Source: Dendrolimus kikuchii (lineage: Eukaryota; Arthropoda; Insecta; Lepidoptera; Lasiocampidae). Taken from it: DNA of 64,000 bases. Of this stretch, positions 43,456 through 54,015 are shown one piece after another. Position numbers and translations under genes: made by a program. How positions within the stretch are numbered: the stretch's first letter is position 1; each line of letters begins with the position of its first letter. The stretch spans positions 2,232,001-2,296,000 of the forward strand of contig CM034412.1 in assembly GCA_019925095.2 (NCBI GenBank), given 5' to 3'. A model generated the notes under the pieces. It made no database searches and had not been told where the DNA came from. It saw only the letters and a list, made by a program, of their open reading frames with translations.

Positions 43456-44733
43456 GGTTGGGGAAAAAGTTTCTTCGCATTTTATATAAAAATTCAAAAG
43501 GTTTTTTTATAAAGTTTATGTACATTTGACAAAAAAATGTAGGTACCATTTTGTTGGATAACTTTTTGCCATCTTGTAGGTAGGGACGTGATCCCATTGC
43601 TATAAAAATTTTGGGGCTTCTGATCAAAAAACTGCGACAAGTGGTTTTGGCAGTCCTCTCGTGATGTTAACCTGACACTGCCTAAGGAATTCTGCAGAGA
43701 CCGAAACAGGTGAAAATCTGAAGGTGCAAGGTCAGGACTATACGGCGGATCCATTAACACCTCCCAGCCAAACTCTCGTAATTTTTGCTGAGTGGCTAAA
43801 GATGTGTGAGGTCTAGCGTTATCATGGTGAAAAACCACACCCCTTCTGTTGATTAATTCTGACCGCTTTCTCTCAACTTTTTGTTTTAATCTCATCAGTT
43901 GTTCGCAGTACAGTTCAGAATCGATGGTCCTGCCTGGCGGTAACAGCTCATAATGAATAATGCCCTTCCAATCCCACCATACACACAGCATCACCTTGTT
44001 GCGAGTTAACCCGCGTTTCGCCACAGGCTGTGAAGCCTGACCGGCCTTTGACCACGATCTTTTTCGCACGTTCTTGTCTTACGTGATCTACTTTTCATCA
44101 CTAGTTATCAGCTTCTTCAAAAATAGTTCTGTTTCATTACATCGTAATAAAGACTCACAAATGAGTGCACGGTTCATTAGGTTTTTTTCAGTGAGTTCAT
44201 GAGGTACCCAAATATCGGACTTTTTTGTGTACCCAGCTTTTTTCAAATGCGCCAAAACCGTTTTGTGGTCAATTCCCAGTTCTCCAGCTACATCGTAACC
44301 ACTAATATGCCGATCTTGCTCCACTTTTTCAAAAATGGTATTAATTTTGTCCGTAACAGGGCGACCAGAGCGGCGTGCATCTTTGATGACAAAATTTCCG
44401 GATTGAAAACGCTGAAACCAAATTTGCGCTACTCTCACAGATACTGCATTAGATCCGTAAACATCACAAATTTTTTTCACGGCTTGTATTGCATTTTTAT
44501 CTTTATTGTAGTAAAATTTTAAAATGTATCGAATTTCTTCATTAGATTCACTCATTTTAAGAATAAGAAAATCAAATGAAAATCATACATTTTCCTAATT
44601 TGAATTTGGAATTGTCTTCTTTAAAATTAAAACTTTTTAATGATACCAAAACCAGCCAGATACAAATGGTATAGCCAAAGCGATCTTCTTACAAGTTCAT
44701 ACATACTAAATGCAAAAAGACTTTTTCCCCAAC
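43456..44733 (-). mobile_element. mariner transposon, copy 2 (1278 bp), inserted at the tail of an RTE copy
   Basis: Inverted repeats GGTTGGGGAAAAAGT / ACTTTTTCCCCAACC are flanked by TA on both sides (43454-43455, 44734-44735). The left flank is the TATG-repeat tail of the RTE fragment at 43135-43453, so the mariner is younger than that RTE copy. It carries a transposase with the second catalytic Asp intact but with in-frame stops. Confidence 0.95.
43494..44555 (-). pseudogene. mariner transposase pseudogene, copy 2
   Basis: The start MSESNEEIRYILKFYY to LKKLITSDEK is open for 155 codons, ending in TAG (44088-44090), where copy 1 has TGG (Trp of DEKW). A TAA follows four codons later. The frame is otherwise unbroken through WWDWKG, HHDNARPHTSLATQQ and YSPDLAPSDFHLF to the C-terminus. 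The spacing from the HDN Asp to the PSD Asp fits the mariner D34D signature. Compared with copy 1 there is no frameshift and the second Asp is kept. Only point mutations separate it from an open frame, which suggests it decayed less. Confidence 0.92.
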
Positions 44734-44904
44734 CTATTATGATATAAGTTATTTACAAACATTTATTTCTAAACGATTCAATCGGCCATTTCCTTAATTG
44801 AATGACAATGTTGTTATAATTTTATTTATTCCTTGATTAACCCCTGTTTTGTGTACAGTAGTTTTCTATAATGATATATAACAATATTTATGATGTGGTA
44901 ACAA

Positions 44905-45045
44905 AGGTCGTGGTAGCTTAATGGTTCGGGTCCTAAACTCAAAGGGCGCGGGTTCGATCCTGGCCGGAACGCAAACACCACCAGGATCGAACCCGCGTCT
45001 GTTTTTGAATTGGGGACGCGTGCGCTAGCCATTACGCTGTCACTA
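44905..45045. mobile_element. SINE-2 tRNA heads in head-to-head inverted arrangement
   Basis: 44905-44970 reads GTGGTAGCTTAATGG and CGGGTTCGATCCTGG on plus; 44978-45045 reads AGGATCGAACCCGCG and GCGCTAGCCATTACG, the same head inverted. The SINE body is missing on both sides. Confidence 0.75.
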
Positions 45046-45074
45046 CTATCTATCTATGTAAATTTATATGTTTA

Positions 45075-45571
45075 CTAGCTGTGCCTGCGACGTCGTCCGC
45101 GTGGAATTATAATAATAATAATATAATAATAATCGGCAGACAAACACACACATTGTATATCCCCAAATGAAGCAAGTTACGCTTGTGTTACGGGTAATAT
45201 ACAACGGACTACTCTAGAGCCGATCCCAGACACCCAGACCATAGTAAATAACGGAGAAAATACGTTTCCGAAATTTACTATACCAGGAATCGAACCCGGA
45301 ACCTCTGCGTTGCAGCGAGGTACGCCGGCAAAGGCTTAGCCCGCTCAACTACAGAGGCCGTCAAAATTTGTTTTCAAAACCCCCCGATTTTTAAACATTC
45401 TTCATTGGTGCTCCGCTCCTATTGGCCTTAGCGTGATGATATATAACCTATAGCCTTCCTCGATAAATGGGCTATCTTACACTGAAAGAATTTTTTAAAT
45501 CAGACCAGTAGTTCCTGAGATTAGCGCGTTCAATCAATCAAACAAACAAACTCTTCAGCATTATATATTAG
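45075..45571 (-). mobile_element. Helitron-like element carrying SINE-1
   Basis: CTAGCTGTGCCTGCGACGTCG at left, ACAAACTCTTCAGCATTATA at right. SINE-1 occupies 45106-45362. Confidence 0.68.
45106..45362 (-). mobile_element. tRNA-derived SINE-1 inside a Helitron-like element
   Basis: Reverse-complement copy with GGAATCGAACCCGG (box B) and TTAGCCCGCTCAACTACAG (box A). ATT/AAT-rich tail at the left. Confidence 0.9.
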
Positions 45572-45705
45572 TTCCTTAGTAGTTATGAGTTATCACAATC
45601 CTTATACACAGTCGCCATGTTAGAGTAACTATATAGTTGTTCCCCCTTCCTCCCCTTTCTTAATGATTGGCACCATGTTAGTTTATTGAAAACGTCAAGA
45701 AATCG

Positions 45706-45761
45706 TGTTCGTGCCTACCCCGCAAGGGAACTGGCGTGAAGTTATGTATGTATGTATGTAT
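45706..45761 (+). mobile_element. Tail-only RTE-1 insertion with 12-bp TSD
   Basis: Only about 56 bp of element (TGTTCGTGCCTACCCCGC to the TATG repeats) lies between GTCAAGAAATCG at 45694-45705 and 45762-45773. Confidence 0.9.
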
Positions 45762-46009
45762 GTCAAGAAATCGCTTAGCTATATAGACTTGCACCAATCG
45801 CTGTCTGTCTTTAATTCGTTCGTGTATCGCATTATTGTGCGTGGCGCCATCTGTGACTCCGCCCAACATCGCTCCACTGCAATAACCGGGCACATTTCAA
45901 TTTCCAAACGGAAATGGAAGAAAGAAATCAATTTTCATACACGACACCAAACATATTTATTTAAGTTTCTTTGTCATTTTGTCTTTGTGTACAATTGTAT
46001 TTTTTTTTA

Positions 46010-46254
46010 AATATTTATTGCAGGAATTCATCAGACAGGCAGCACTTGATGGAAAGCGGTTACCATCGCCTATGGACATTTGCAACTAATGCCGGAACAC
46101 AACACAAGGTTGTTATGGCGGCATCTAGACCAGGGGTGGCCGCCATCCAGTCGGGCAAATGCCCTACCACCTGGCTGTGGGTTGTTTTGTCGCCTCTTAC
46201 GACAGGCCGTCAGGCCGCAGTAAATTGTATTCTTTCTCCGTTCCTGCACGGATA
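46010..46254 (-). mobile_element. Fam-A with several internal deletions
   Basis: Lost: AGACGGCCC near 46040 and about 65 bp between ACATTTGCAAC and TAATGCCGG. Both ends are intact. Confidence 0.82.
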
Positions 46255-46307
46255 GTAAATAGTAGTAAATATTAAATGTATATACAATTTAATTTAAAGT
46301 ATATTTT

Positions 46308-46382
46308 TACGGTTTTAAGCGTGGGCATTTTATTTGATTTTTATTTAGACGTTTCGGCCAGTTTTCAGTAGCCGAAATCTCG
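46308..46382 (-). mobile_element. Fam-E 3' fragment
   Basis: GGTTTTAAGCGTGGGC and TTTCGGCCAGTTTTCAGTAG. Confidence 0.55.
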
Positions 46383-46880
46383 AAATAAAATTACTACCTG
46401 AAAAACGGCCCCGCTTTCAGCTTAGCGATTATCCGTTCCTTTCTAAGTTTATGTTAAACTACCAATACTGATTTCATCTTTCCTAAAATCACGTAAGTCT
46501 GGGGCGAATGGGATCTCAATCTATATGTAAAGATATACTTGTCGCTTACGACACTTTTTCATAACAGGGTCGATATTATAGTTTCAATTTTAATATCGCC
46601 TACGGAACTCTAAAACCATCGTAATCAAAACTAGTTATCCGCAAACTAGACTCGATAAAAAAATCTTTTTCGTAGGTGACGATTCACTCTAATAAATAAC
46701 GGTAGTCCGAAAGTTGGCCATCGGAAAGTTCAAATGCGACCTGATTTTTCTATACCCAAAGTTCTTCGGTCAGTTTTCAAGTAGTTCAGGCGTCTTCTTT
46801 ATAAGGCGGACTGAGGTATTTATGCACTAGAAGTAGAGGGACTATTGTGTAGATGTGACATAAGTATAAAATTCTGAAAA
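46383..46880. other. Unassigned
   Basis: No feature recognised. Confidence 0.4.
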
Positions 46881-47392
46881 TCTTATACTAATAAATAAAG
46901 CTGAAGAGTTTGTTTGTTTGAACGCGCTAATCTCAGGAACTACTGGTCTGATTTGAAAAATTCTTTCAGTGTTAGATAGCCCATTTATCGAGGAAGGCTA
47001 TAGACTAATATCATTACGATAAGACCAATAGGAGCGGATTTTTTTTTTTATTGGACTTGACTTTATGTTGTTGGTCCGAAGACCTTACAACTTTACCGGG
47101 GTTTTTGGTGCAAGTGCCTTCGCGAAGCGAAAGCGCTCGAGCCCGGAGGGGCAACCTGCTCGAGGGAGCTCCCTAAGGAGTTTTACCTCGGCTGGACTGT
47201 TGCCATGAGAGGGGGATGAATTTAATGATGCCCACCATAGGGCGACACAAAGCACTAATTGAGAACGGGCGACGGGTAATATAAAGCCCGAGGATAGGAG
47301 CGGAGCACCAATGAAGAATGTTTCAAAATCGGAGTTTTTTTTTTAACTATTCCACGCAGACGAAGTCGCGGGCAGAAGCTAGTGTCAAATAA
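46881..47392 (+). mobile_element. Helitron-like element carrying Fam-M
   Basis: A|TCTTATACTAATAAATAAAG to AAGTCGCGGGCAGAAGCTAG|T. Interrupted by 47039-47293. Confidence 0.7.
47039..47293 (-). mobile_element. Fam-M retroposon, 255 bp, with 11-bp TSD inside a Helitron
   Basis: ATAGGAGCGGA flanks both sides (47028-47038, 47294-47304). The T-run at the left is the A-tail. The body is GC-rich with AGTCCAGCCGAGGTAAAACT in sense, related to the 3' half of 62266-62720. Confidence 0.88.
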
Positions 47393-47635
47393 ATAGGACT
47401 TTAAAATTGGTTTGAACACAATCCGTTGTTTAGTTTATGAGATTAGTTTTCACTTGTTAGTTTATGAGTTTAGGGTATTTTCAATTGTTTTCGAGCGTTT
47501 CGTAGTTAATGACACGGTTGGGCAAGTACGTGTTAAACCACGCAAGCATTTAGTAGGAAATACCTCATGTCTCAAACACTGCTAAATTTATTACATGCGA
47601 GCGGGGGTACGCACGTAGGACTGGAAGTAAACTTA

Positions 47636-47945
47636 TGCGTGTAGGAACGGAGAAAGAATACAATTTCCTGCGGCCGGGCGGCCTGTCGTAAGAGGCGACC
47701 AAACAACCCACAGCCAAGTGGTAGGGCATTTGTCCGACTGGATCGCTACTACCCCTGGTCTAAAGTATGTCGCCATAACAACCTTGAGTTGTGTTCCGGC
47801 ATTAGTGACCAGGTTCCAGTCTCCCTTAAGAGAGCAGCAGCGCATTTGTAGCACCTTTGGTGTTGCAAATGTCCATAGGCGATGGTAACCGCTTTCCATC
47901 AAGTGGGCCGTCTGTCTGTCTGCTGAACTCCTGCAATAAAAAGAA
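47636..47945 (+). mobile_element. Fam-A retroposon, full length
   Basis: GCGTGTAGGAACGGAGAAAG to CTGCAATAAAAAGAAA. Abuts the LTR-B relative. Confidence 0.88.
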
Positions 47946-47949
47946 ACAC

Positions 47950-48485
47950 CACTTTTTCCACTTTCCTCTGCAGGGTTGCCTCTTTACGTACAACTAACGA
48001 CGCTCTACCCCGACGATGAGATGTTTTACTCGCAATAACGTCGCCGATATTGCGTAGACCACCTTCTGCTAAACCTTCACTGAACTGCCCACTAAATTGC
48101 TCACTAAACTCACCACTAATTTTCCCATCAAACTTCCCACTAAACTCGTCACTGTCTTTTACTTAACTTTTCTCCCAACTCGCACTTGTCGCTTTACTGT
48201 CTCCAACTAAACTACTCCATAGGCGCACCTTACGCCGCTTGTATGTATACCCGTAAGAATCTTCTAGAACCCATAATTTCGATCTTTTCATTATTTTTTT
48301 ATTTACTGTCTGTCCCTTTCTTAATATCTATCTATCTCTGTATTTTCCTTCCTGAACCTTCTATTCTAGAATTTCGATCTTCATTTCCTTATTCTTTTGT
48401 TCATCATCTATCCCCTTCTAAAATGTATCTGTCCTTGTCTCTTCCTTCCAGAATCTTCTACCGTATTCTAAAAGTCTTGAGCCCG
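47950..48485 (-). mobile_element. LTR-B relative (minus)
   Basis: In reverse complement it matches 33740-34150: GAAATTCTAGAATAGAAG, then the arginine-codon-like CGTAAGGTGCGCC block, then GTACGTAAAGAGG. It is diverged by small indels, and neither end is defined. Confidence 0.6.
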
Positions 48486-48657
48486 GTTTACGCTGCCATA
48501 AACTTCCACCCTCGGTCGCCACTTACTCAAAAACTATTTAATGAAACTTGTTCAAATCAATTTACATTGAAATTGTCTTTAAAAACTTTTCACTGTTTAA
48601 ATGAAGATGTTAGAAGTTAGAAGAGGACACAATTTTTACATCTTTGCAAGTTAATAT

Positions 48658-48839
48658 ACATGAATACATACATACATAACTTCACGCCAGTACCCTTGCG
48701 GGGTAGGCAGGAAACACAGAGCGTCATTCAGGCTTATTCTTACACACCTCACTTGCTTCTTTGACATTCATAACTCTTGGCATGCACGCTCGTCTGTTCT
48801 TAAGGCTTCTGACATCACCTTCTGCTAGTACACGATCAA
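48658..48839 (-). mobile_element. RTE-1 3' end with 15-bp TSD
   Basis: 182 bp bounded by TTTGCAAGTTAATAT (48643-48657, 48840-48854). Minus strand, with CATA repeats at the left. Confidence 0.92.
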
Positions 48840-49002
48840 TTTGCAAGTTAATATCTTCCAATCTAATTGAAAAAGTAATTAAAAGCAGTCGACTTAAGTA
48901 AAAAAGTCATTAAAAACAAAGTAGTGATTTTTTAAGCCCTCAGCTAAAACATCGTTTGCTCAAAAAAATCTTCAAATTTATTATTGGCAGTATTTATACT
49001 TA

Positions 49003-49205
49003 CTTACCTACCCCGTTGGCTCAGCGACCCAAAGTGGGTCTGGGCCTCCGAAACGAGAGCATGTCACTTTTCTCTGTCCTGTGCGGTTTCTTGCCAATTC
49101 TTGGCTCCTAGCTCCGGCAGGTCAGCCTCCACTCTGTCCTTCCAGCAATATTTGGGATGGCCGACTGAACGCCGACCTACCGGCCGTCCCAAATATGCAG
49201 TATTT
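49003..49205 (-). mobile_element. RTE-3 3' end
   Basis: In reverse complement: AYLGRPVGRRSVGHPKYCWKD, then EADLPELGAKNWQETAQDRE, ending THFGSLSQR and a TAAG-repeat tail. It belongs to the same family as 61118-61270. Confidence 0.8.
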
Positions 49206-49209
49206 ACAA

Positions 49210-49647
49210 TCTATATATATAAAATCAATTGCTTTTCGATAGTCTCACTAAAACTCGAGAACGGCTGGACTGATTTGGCTAATTTTGATTTGAATTATTT
49301 GTGAAAGTCCAGGGAAGGTTTAAAAGGTGAGTAAATTTGAAAAAATGCTTGGAATATAGTAAAAACAACAATTTCGCTTTCCCTTAAAGACTATTCCTAC
49401 CTGTCCAACATTTGATGTTCGGCCCGTAGTTCAGAAATCAATGAAATTTAAACGTCGTTCAGAAATCAAATCAAATTCAAAAGTAAAGTTTATTTCTTTT
49501 TTTGGTTTCGAATGTCAAACGTTTGATTTTCGATCCGGTTAAGTTTTGACCACATTATTTTTACTAAAGTTGAAACATTCTGCAATTATCATTCAGCTTT
49601 CTTATTTATTGATTCTAAGGCGGTACGAAGTTTGCGGGGTCAGCTAG
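49210..49647 (+). mobile_element. Helitron-like element, second family
   Basis: A|TCTATATATATAAAATCAAT to TTTGCGGGGTCAGCTAG|T. AAGGTTTAAAAGGTGAGTAA is an internal tag. Confidence 0.68.
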
Positions 49648-49764
49648 TAAGATTAATAAAAAATTAAAATTTCATTCTATGAAAAGGTCAGAATGTAAGA
49701 AAGTGTTAACATCTGGCTTTTTTTTATTTACATGATAATCTAATACAATAAAAGAGAACTTAAC

Positions 49765-49950
49765 TTATTTGTATTGTATTCTATCTATAGTCCCTCAAGA
49801 CTATAAGTAGAACACTGAGCCTAGATCATCGTCTCCTATGGATAAGGTGCCCAGAAGGCTGGCTACGTTTCCTCGCTGGATCGCCATACTGATCCGTTGC
49901 CCGAGGTAAGCACCAGCCTTCTGATCACCTGAAGAGTCAGTGAACCATGG
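49765..49950 (+). repeat. Fam-D repeat, 5' block
   Basis: CAAGACTATAAGTAGAACAC, GGTGCCCAGAAGGCTGGCTA, ATCACCTGAAGAGTCAGTGA. Confidence 0.65.
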
Positions 49951-50024
49951 CTTCTAACTCTAAATAATATGTAAACTGAAGAAAACCTTATAAAACCATT
50001 TTAGATTGTAATCTAACTTAATTC

Positions 50025-50190
50025 ACACGCAGATCGATGGGTACAAATTTAAAGGTAGACCAAAAAAAGATGGATGGATTGTGTGAAGGATGACATGATG
50101 ATATGCGGTGTGACAGAAGAGGTATGTCAGAATAGAAGAGTGTGGAAGGAAAAGACATATTGTGCCGACCCCAAGTAATTGGGATATGGT
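50025..50190 (+). mobile_element. RTE-like 3' end with (GA)n tail
   Basis: Codons approximate GRPKKRWMDCVKDDM, GVTEEVCQNRRVWKEKT and CADPK before a stop, then a GA-rich tail. This is a different subfamily from RTE-1, -2 and -3. Confidence 0.65.
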
Positions 50191-50506
50191 GAAAGAAAAG
50201 AGAGAGAGAGAAGAGAGAGAGACACACGTTTAAATAACACACACGCTCATACACACATAGTTATGTACTTAACAATGGAAGAAATTTTCAAATTATTATA
50301 AGTACTTTAATTAATACTTTACAAGAGGGGAAGGCCAGGAGTTTTCGCCTCCCGCTTTTTAGCTTTATATTTCTTCATATTTTGTAATAACTAAATTTAA
50401 GTCATAAAAATATTTTAGCATATTTATAGTTAGGTAATAAAATTCTTGTTGCTTTCCTTTTGTATTTAAGAGGGAAAAAATAATTATTATTATTTGTATG
50501 TCTCTA
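50191..50506. other. Unassigned
   Basis: AT-rich, ending in the (ATT)n tail of Fam-H. Nothing else seen. Confidence 0.4.
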
Positions 50507-51235
50507 TAGACCACGGGCTATAAAAATCACCCAGACTTTTGGAGGGCTTGTACGGGGGGGTCATGGGAAGACCAATACGTAAAGATCCCTTCGTCTAAGA
50601 TGTAAACGTGACGTGACGCTGATCGGCGATTATTCCTGTCCAAACTATATAAAAGTGTATCCAAGGACAAGCCCCGGTTAGTGTAGGTTTTTTTTTTAAA
50701 TTTTATTTATTTCAAGGGTTCAGTATTACAGACAGGTAGACAGCCCAGTTGATGAGAAGCGGTTACCATCGCCTATGGACATTTGCAGCACCCAAGGTGC
50801 TACAAATGCGCTGCTCCTCTCTTAAGGGAGAGTGGAACCTGGTCACTAATGCCGGAACACAACACAAGGTTGTTATGGCGGCATACTCTAGACTAGGGGT
50901 GGTCGCCATCCAGTCGAGCAAATACCCTACCACCTGGCTGTAGGTAGTTTACGACTTACGACAGGTGGCCCGGCCGTAGTAAATTGTATTTCGCCGTTCC
51001 TGCACGGATAAAACTTCCGGACTTCCAGACTACCGTAGGGAATAAGAATAAAAGGTACCGGGATATTCGGATGAACTGCTACTAGGGTTATAGGACTATG
51101 GGGATTATGGCATCTGCCCGTCGCAATTTTCGAGGATCATGAATAAAATGGGTAGACGGTGACTAGCCACTCACTGCATGGGCCCCTAAAAATGCCGTAG
51201 AAAATTAGCAAGGGGCAACATGGGTTACTATTATT
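50507..51235 (-). mobile_element. Fam-H copy (minus), split by Fam-A
   Basis: 50507-50689 (GACCACGGGCTATAAAAATC, GACAAGCCCCGG) and 51050-51235 (ACTATGGGGATTATGGCAT, CAACATGGGT) match the two ends of 24280-24625 in reverse complement. Fam-A (50690-51012) sits between. Confidence 0.7.
50690..51012 (-). mobile_element. Fam-A retroposon nested in Fam-H
   Basis: Decayed TTATTTATTTCAAGGGTTCA at the A-rich end, CCGTTCCTGCACGGATAAAA at the other. Confidence 0.82.
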
Positions 51236-51782
51236 ATTCCTTTTTGCCACAATAGCTACAGAACCATAAAAATTCCAACAACGCCTAACTTCAAAACCTA
51301 CATATTATCTTTCATACAAAACTTCTTACATTTGCTATAGTTTGCGATACCTAGTGACACGCTTTCCCCTACTTACCCTTGCAACACAGTATGACGTAAC
51401 TCGGTATTCGTGTAATGAATTAAGAACTTTATTACGTACATTCAAGGTTCATTTTGGGATTTGCGAAGACATAAAAAGGGTCCTTTGGGAACAAATTACA
51501 TTTTTACAAGTACACTCTCGGATGAAAAGTTGGGTGACTGGCTTTTAGGGTTATGTTGGGCAATTGCTTACACGTTCTAATATGGGGGTTGCTTTCAGTC
51601 GTTTGTACTATGAAGTATTTATTTATAGCATAATATTTAATTCTACGCTTTCCTAACCAAACACAAAATCCTTGTTACATAAAAAGAGCACTAGGGAATG
51701 ACACTTGCGCGATAACTCGTAAAACACGCTTGAATTATGAGTACAGTTGGCGACACAAGTCCGTTCTTATTTTAATAGAAAA
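51236..51782. other. Unassigned
   Basis: 51713-51780 resembles 6745-6810; no function assigned. Confidence 0.4.
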
Positions 51783-52089
51783 CTAGCATTTGCCCGCATC
51801 TTCGTGCACGATGGACAAGTAAGAAAAAGTTATCAATATTTGCTATCGATCAGTGAAAATATTGCATCGGGATCTAAAATTTTTCGACCTGGCCACTTTA
51901 AACCGCTCCCAAGAAAATTGCCGCAGGATTCTTGGGATATAAAGTAGTACATATTTTAAGTCAGGAAATTTCCTATCGATTAGCGAAAACTGCATTGAAA
52001 TTGGCCTAGTAGTTTTTACGTGAATCCCAAACAAACAGACAAACACAAAAAATCTAAAAAACAAAAGACTTACACTTTTATAATATAGA
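51783..52089 (-). mobile_element. Helitron-like element, third family
   Basis: CTAGCATTTGCCCGCATCTTC at left, ACACTTTTATAATATAGA at right. The DNA just outside its left end (51713-51780) resembles 6745-6810. Confidence 0.6.
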
Positions 52090-52135
52090 CAATCTGTCAT
52101 ATACGTATGTATATATATTTTGTACTATGTATATT

Positions 52136-52320
52136 TATCATTATTTATAAACTGCACCACCGTCAGTATTAAAAATCGATCAGTTCTTGCCAAGGGTTGT
52201 TAGCGAGAGATCGCTTTTTAGCGATAAGGCCGTCCCTTGTAATATTTCTTGTATTTTTCTATTTCTGTTTATCTATGCTTTGTTGTACAATGAAGTTTTA
52301 TCTATCTTATCTAGTTGTGG
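52136..52320 (+). mobile_element. Fam-F LINE 3' end, diverged
   Basis: ACTGCACCACCGTCAG, AGCGATAAGGCCGTCC and a TATC-rich tail. Confidence 0.65.
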
Positions 52321-52486
52321 CTCGCGGCTTAGCTCGATTAGATTAAATATAGTCATAGTTTGAGCAAATTTTCATACCCTTTTGAGTTTCAATAAAAAAA
52401 AACGGATTTTTATATAAATATCTATCCTCTCTGGGGTTGAATTATCAAAAATTCTTTCTTTGTGCGCACCTACCTTATAGAAAGTG

Positions 52487-52727
52487 CAGGAACGGAGAAA
52501 GAATACAATTTTCTGCGGCCGGGCGGCCTGTCGTAAGAGGCGACTTAACAACCCACAGACAGGTGGTAGGGCATTTGCCCGACTGGATGGCTACCACCCC
52601 TGGTCTAAAGTATGTCGCCATAACAACCTTGATTTGTGTTTCGGCATTAGTGACCAGGTTCCAGTCTCCCTTAAGAGAGCAGCAGCGCATTTGTAGAACC
52701 TTTGGTGTTACAAATGCGCTGCTGCTC
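52487..52727 (+). mobile_element. Fam-A retroposon ending in a foldback
   Basis: Normal from CAGGAACGGAGAAAG to GCATTTGTAGAACC, then TTTGGTGTT, then ACAAATGCGCTGCTGCTCT, the inverted copy of what came just before. The real 3' end and A-tail are missing. Confidence 0.85.
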
Positions 52728-53699
52728 TAGGGTAAGCCGGTTGAAATAGTACCGTATGATGCAAGCGCTGACTACACCACTGTTGAAAAACATCTACCTT
52801 GCTATGTATTTTATTATTAAAGTGTCTATTTTTAATTTTGCAATCTTACAATATATTTTGAAACAGAAACCGGTGCCCGATCGGGTTATGAGTTGCTATT
52901 TCAACCAATACGTGTGGAAAGACGCTGAGCGTAAGAGATAATAACACAGTATTCGTATAAATATGCACGATCAAAAAACGTAACCGCTAATAAATTCACG
53001 GTGCTTTCGAACTTTTAGTCGGTAGTCATTAGTGTCTTAAAGGTAGGCTATGGGGGATCGAGTTATCTGAAGTCCACGCCACTGATGTATAGATAGATGA
53101 CAAAAATAGTGCACACGTTCACGGAACCCTTTATTGTGCGTAGATTGACACGCACTTGGTATTTTTTTTCATTATGATTGTGATTTCTGGCGTTACGAAA
53201 CTTTTTTATTTTACTGCCCCTTATCTAATGAATTATTGCGTCCCAGAGATTGTGGGAGAACAATTTGTTGTTTGTTTTTTTATATGAACCTAGCGTAAAA
53301 GGTGAAACAAAGTTTTGATTATGATTAAGTTGTAGCAGCGAGAGCTTCGTTAAATGATACTTCAGATGGCAGAGGGTTTGTTTTCACTGTAGAGAGCTGA
53401 TGTGAACTATTATTTTGGAAACGGTAACCTAATGTACAAATATTAACAAGTCGTGCAGCTAGCACGATTTATACATAGCACAATTTGTGAGCGGGACGGA
53501 TGATGTGCGAGCGAGATAGAGTAACTATTAATATGTGCACTCCCGCGTTGCGCTAGCCAGTAGTTCGTTGTCCGCTGCGATGACTAGACGTATGCAACTT
53601 CCATAAAGTGTTAAAAAAGTTTTTAGGAACTATACTTTTCACATTAAATCCAAACTAATATTATAAGTGCGAATATAACCACGTACCATTGAGATGTAA
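52728..53699. other. Unassigned
   Basis: Includes the palindrome TCGTGCAGCTAGCACGA (53451) and a GC-richer patch 53490-53600. No ORF of note. Confidence 0.4.
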
Positions 53700-53845
53700 T
53701 GCAGGCGATTGATAACAGAGTCAAGAGGTTGATTGGCAACGATATTCTTTTTGATGCTAAGCTTGTATCTTAAGCATCGTCGTAAGGTAGCAAGTTTCAC
53801 TTTTCTGTCTGATATACTTTGGAGGGTGTGCTATGAAACTTCACA
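53700..53845 (+). pseudogene. Jockey-like ORF2 fragment
   Basis: AIDNRVKRLIGNDILFDAKL then, after a frame break, a VFYRIYFGEC-like stretch. Same family as 40125-40655. Confidence 0.65.
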
Positions 53846-53924
53846 ATTATTGTTATTATCTTAGTTTATTATTATTATTTATAGTTATTATATTACTTCT
53901 GTATCTATAATTTTTATATATATA

Positions 53925-54015
53925 CAGAAGTGTTTGACGTAGCAATAATATACATCAATGATTATACAATTATTTTTCTAAGAATTAATGGAGTTATAGC
54001 AAACATTGCACAACC
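53925..54015 (-). mobile_element. CR1/jockey-like 3' UTR fragment
   Basis: AGAATTAATGGAGTTATAGC and flanking bases match 3590-3660 in the same orientation. Confidence 0.6.

Noticed and set aside
44199..44522. 107-codon ORFs antisense to the mariner transposases (also 29198-29521)
   Set aside because: Shadow frames over conserved transposase codons; present in both copies only because the sense strand is conserved.
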